A stretch of DNA of 8,340 nt from Syntrophomonas sp. UBA4807 (GTDB lineage Bacteria; Bacillota; Syntrophomonadia; Syntrophomonadales; Syntrophomonadaceae), in the NCBI GenBank assembly GCA_002402575.1, contig DHGD01000061.1:19797-28136 (forward strand), given 5' to 3'. Below are positions 6,862-8,340 of the stretch, in pieces. Position numbers and translations under genes: made by a program. Below the pieces are notes generated by a model. That model saw only the letters and a list, made by a program, of their open reading frames with translations, made no database searches and was not told the origin of the DNA. How positions within the stretch are numbered: position 1 is the first letter of the stretch; every line of letters begins with the position of its first letter.

Positions 6862-7119
6862 GCAAGATATTTTTCTAAAGCTGGTTCTGTTTATATCGTC
6901 ACATGGTCGGGGGGGTGCTTTAGCATAAAGCATGAGGCACAAGAGCGGATCTTGCTCCCGTTCATCATCCGAACCGAAGGGCTCCCGATGATTTGTCTAA
7001 AAAATGAACGTCCCTCAATTGCAATCCTTATATTTGGTACCTCTGTCAGGTACATGAATAAACAAGGCAGAAGAAATCGCTGCCCTGCCTCGCTTCTTAT
7101 TATGTCGTCACGGTTGTCA
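6862..7119. other. Gene-free stretch with a run of small inverted repeats
   Basis: No convincing gene lies here. The one open frame across it has no ribosome binding site and runs into the HD-GYP gene on the opposite strand. What can be seen is a G7 run (6909-6915) and a string of inverted repeats: TGCTTTA/TAAAGCA (6916-6932), GAGC/GCTC (6943-6957), CGTTC/GAACG enclosing ATCATC/GATGAT (6959-7010), GTACCT/AGGTAC (7037-7053) and CAAGGCAG/CTGCCCTG (7063-7087). GCTCCCG also occurs twice in direct orientation (6954-6960, 6981-6987). The stretch may be a 3' untranslated region, a structured RNA or the wreck of a small element. It resembles no riboswitch class I know. Confidence 0.4.
7054..7087 (-). 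terminator. Possible rho-independent terminator of the HD-GYP gene
   Basis: Read on the - strand, CAGGGCAG (7087-7080), a 9-nt loop and CTGCCTTG (7070-7063) form an 8-bp stem with one G-T pair. TTTATTCA follows directly. It lies 33 bp past the HD-GYP stop codon, a sensible place for a terminator. The T run is interrupted, so it would be weak to moderate. Confidence 0.45.
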
Positions 7120-8172
7120 TTATATGAGGTCGATGATATGCAGATCGCGCTCTTCCTGAAGGTTGATGAAGCGGTCGCCTTTTCTTAGCATGGGGCGTTG
7201 GGGTTCGTCTTTGTTAATAATCACAATAGAGGCGGTGGAGCCGTCGTTTAGCATCACCAATTCACCCGGAATGACATTCAGTACATATGCGGCCAGCCGT
7301 CGGGCTATGGCCGGGTCCAGATGCCCATTGCTGTTGTTGACCACTTCGTCAAGCGCATTGAGCAGAGGCATGGCCTTGCGGTAAGGGCGGTCTGAAGTTA
7401 AAGCGTCGAAAACATCCGCCACCGCGATGATGCGGGAAAATATATGCAGCTTGCGCCCCAGGACATGAAAAGGATAGCCGCTGCCGTCGAATTTCTCATG
7501 GTGCTGCAGGATGGCGGTGAATACCTCCAGGTCGGTAAGGCGCATTTCCTGGGCTATTTTGAAGCCATGCAAGGGGTGCTGCTGGACTACCCTGAATTCT
7601 TGATTGGTGAGCTGGGCCGGCTTGTTTATCAATTCCATAGGCACCCTGGCTTTGCCTATGTCATGCAGCAAACCCGCTTTGGCCAGATTACGCAGCGCCT
7701 TTTCCTTGAGCCCCATGCTCTCGCCTAGTTTGACTGCGATAACGCTGACTGAAACCGAATGTTTCATGGTATACTCATCTTTTTGCCGCAATAGTTTCAT
7801 CTGCCGTAAAATGTTGTTCGAGCTTATAATTTCAGGAAGAATCAGATCTACTGTCTCCTCCACCTGATTAATGGTTATGGCGTGACCTTGGGACAGGGTA
7901 TGCATAAACTCCCGGAACGCATCGACTGCACTGCTTATAGCCGGCGGGAGTTCTGCTTTTCGCCGTTCGGCCCGGCTCTCGAATTGGGCCAATTGTTCGG
8001 CAGGCATCTCATCCCATAAAAACACCTCTTCCAGGCCTTTTTTCAGCAGCTGCTGTACATATCTCGGTTCGAGAAGGATGCCTTTAGCAAGCAACAACTG
8101 CCCCTCTTGATCATAAATGTTGCGGGCTAATTTCTGATTAACCGGAAGGTTATGCAGACTTAACTTAATCAC
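7120..8172 (-). CDS. HD-GYP domain protein, probable cyclic-di-GMP phosphodiesterase
   Basis: This 350-residue protein is predicted to hydrolyse cyclic di-GMP. All HD-GYP metal and signature residues are present: H138 in KHSVSVS, H170-D171 in LLHDIGK with K174, H199 in QHPLHG, H224-H225-E226 and the GYP signature in HHEKFDGSGYP (224-234), and D253 in IAVADVFDAL. Residues 1-55 form the small N-terminal domain (LPVNQKLARNIYDQEGQLLLAKG) common in clostridial HD-GYP proteins. Residues 60-130 are helical. Residues 300-350 (PGELVMLNDGSTASIVIIN...RPMLR) form the beta-rich tail usual in this group. There is no receiver domain, PAS domain or membrane segment, so it is a soluble stand-alone enzyme. It starts at GTG 8172 behind GGGGGAAG. 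It appears monocistronic and is not obviously linked to its neighbours. Confidence 0.93.
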   Translation of the reverse strand: MIKLSLHNLPVNQKLARNIYDQEGQLLLAKGILLEPRYVQQLLKKGLEEVFLWDEMPAEQLAQFESRAERRKAELPPAISSAVDAFREFMHTLSQGHAITINQVEETVDLILPEIISSNNILRQMKLLRQKDEYTMKHSVSVSVIAVKLGESMGLKEKALRNLAKAGLLHDIGKARVPMELINKPAQLTNQEFRVVQQHPLHGFKIAQEMRLTDLEVFTAILQHHEKFDGSGYPFHVLGRKLHIFSRIIAVADVFDALTSDRPYRKAMPLLNALDEVVNNSNGHLDPAIARRLAAYVLNVIPGELVMLNDGSTASIVIINKDEPQRPMLRKGDRFINLQEERDLHIIDLI

Positions 8173-8212
8173 AGTACGCTTCCCCCGTCATGAACAGCAA
8201 ATATATTACCAT

Positions 8213-8243
8213 ATTATACTACTTTTATCCTAAATAGTATAAT
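8213..8243. promoter_or_regulatory. Inverted repeat with -10-like motifs on both strands, upstream of the HD-GYP gene
   Basis: ATTATACTA (8213-8221) and TAGTATAAT (8235-8243) are perfect 9-bp inverted copies separated by 13 bp. The left arm carries TATAAT on the - strand (8218-8213), which would put the HD-GYP transcript start near 8206 with a leader of about 34 nt. The right arm carries TATAAT on the + strand (8238-8243). Neither has a good TTGACA-like -35 at 16-18 bp, so an activator or another sigma factor may be needed. The repeat could equally be an operator. Confidence 0.4.
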
Positions 8244-8340
8244 CTAACCATCATTCATGGGCCCATTGTGGACGGTATAATTTACATATCGGAATTAATG
8301 GACCTTGTCTATAATTGGAAAAGAATAATCGTCTCAAGCC
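8244..8340. other. AT-rich intergenic edge, possibly promoter region of a + strand gene beyond the window
   Basis: No gene is visible here. The stretch holds a 10-bp palindrome, ATGGGCCCAT (8257-8266), and two further + strand TATAAT motifs (8276-8281 and 8310-8315), each without a clear -35 box. They may belong to a gene starting past the right edge, which would be divergent from the HD-GYP gene. Confidence 0.25.

Noticed and set aside
6846..6862. A tRNA T-arm, suggested by GGTTCAGTACC.
   Set aside because: No acceptor, D or anticodon arms can be placed around it on either strand.
6841..6870. A cyclic-di-GMP (GEMM) riboswitch, suggested by TACCGGCGATGG next to an HD-GYP gene.
   Set aside because: The conserved GEMM core (the CACGCACAGGGCAAACC-like segment) and the GNRA tetraloop receptor are missing on both strands. 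The stretch also lies downstream of the HD-GYP gene.
6859..7188. A 109-codon + strand open frame across the gene-free stretch.
   Set aside because: It has no Shine-Dalgarno sequence before its ATG, resembles no known protein, and overlaps the end of the HD-GYP gene by about 69 bp on the opposite strand.

Overview
The window looks like chromosomal DNA from a Gram-positive (Firmicutes/Clostridia-like) bacterium of moderate GC content. The signs are strong purine-rich Shine-Dalgarno sequences, housekeeping-type TTGACA/TATAAT promoters, and a short PadR regulator paired with a membrane protein carrying a HAAS/permease-prefix-like N-terminus. The exact taxon cannot be read from the sequence. I see no RNA gene, CRISPR array, intact insertion sequence or origin.

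Left part, + strand (1-4830). The window opens inside the C-terminal half of a major facilitator superfamily (MFS) transporter. A candidate promoter (490-518) follows, and then a tight three-gene cluster. It encodes an ABC ATPase of the MacB/LolD/FtsE type, a duplicated FtsX-like permease whose ATG overlaps the ATPase stop codon, and an HlyD/MacA-type adaptor. Together they make a complete MacAB-like ABC export or mechanotransmission system, apart from any outer-membrane channel, which is not encoded here.

Middle part, - strand (5018-6790). A two-gene operon converges on the ABC cluster. A short PadR repressor is followed 12 bp later by a 451-residue polytopic membrane protein with a soluble HAAS/permease-prefix-like N-terminus and a DUF4153-like membrane region. 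Its promoter is very clear (TTGACA, 17 bp, TATTAT). A perfect 9+3+9 inverted repeat fills the spacer and runs into both promoter hexamers, so the operon is very probably autorepressed by PadR. I found no copy of this operator in front of the ABC cluster, so direct PadR control of the ABC genes is not supported by this window.

Right part (6791-8340). About 330 bp without a convincing gene hold a 9-bp inverted repeat and a run of five possible small hairpins, the last of which could terminate the next gene. That gene, on the - strand (7120-8172), encodes a stand-alone HD-GYP cyclic-di-GMP phosphodiesterase with a GTG start. Its upstream region is AT-rich and holds a 9-bp inverted repeat that places TATAAT motifs on both strands.

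The gene families are all known. The items most worth following up are the PadR operator/promoter architecture with its membrane partner, and the hairpin-rich noncoding stretch.
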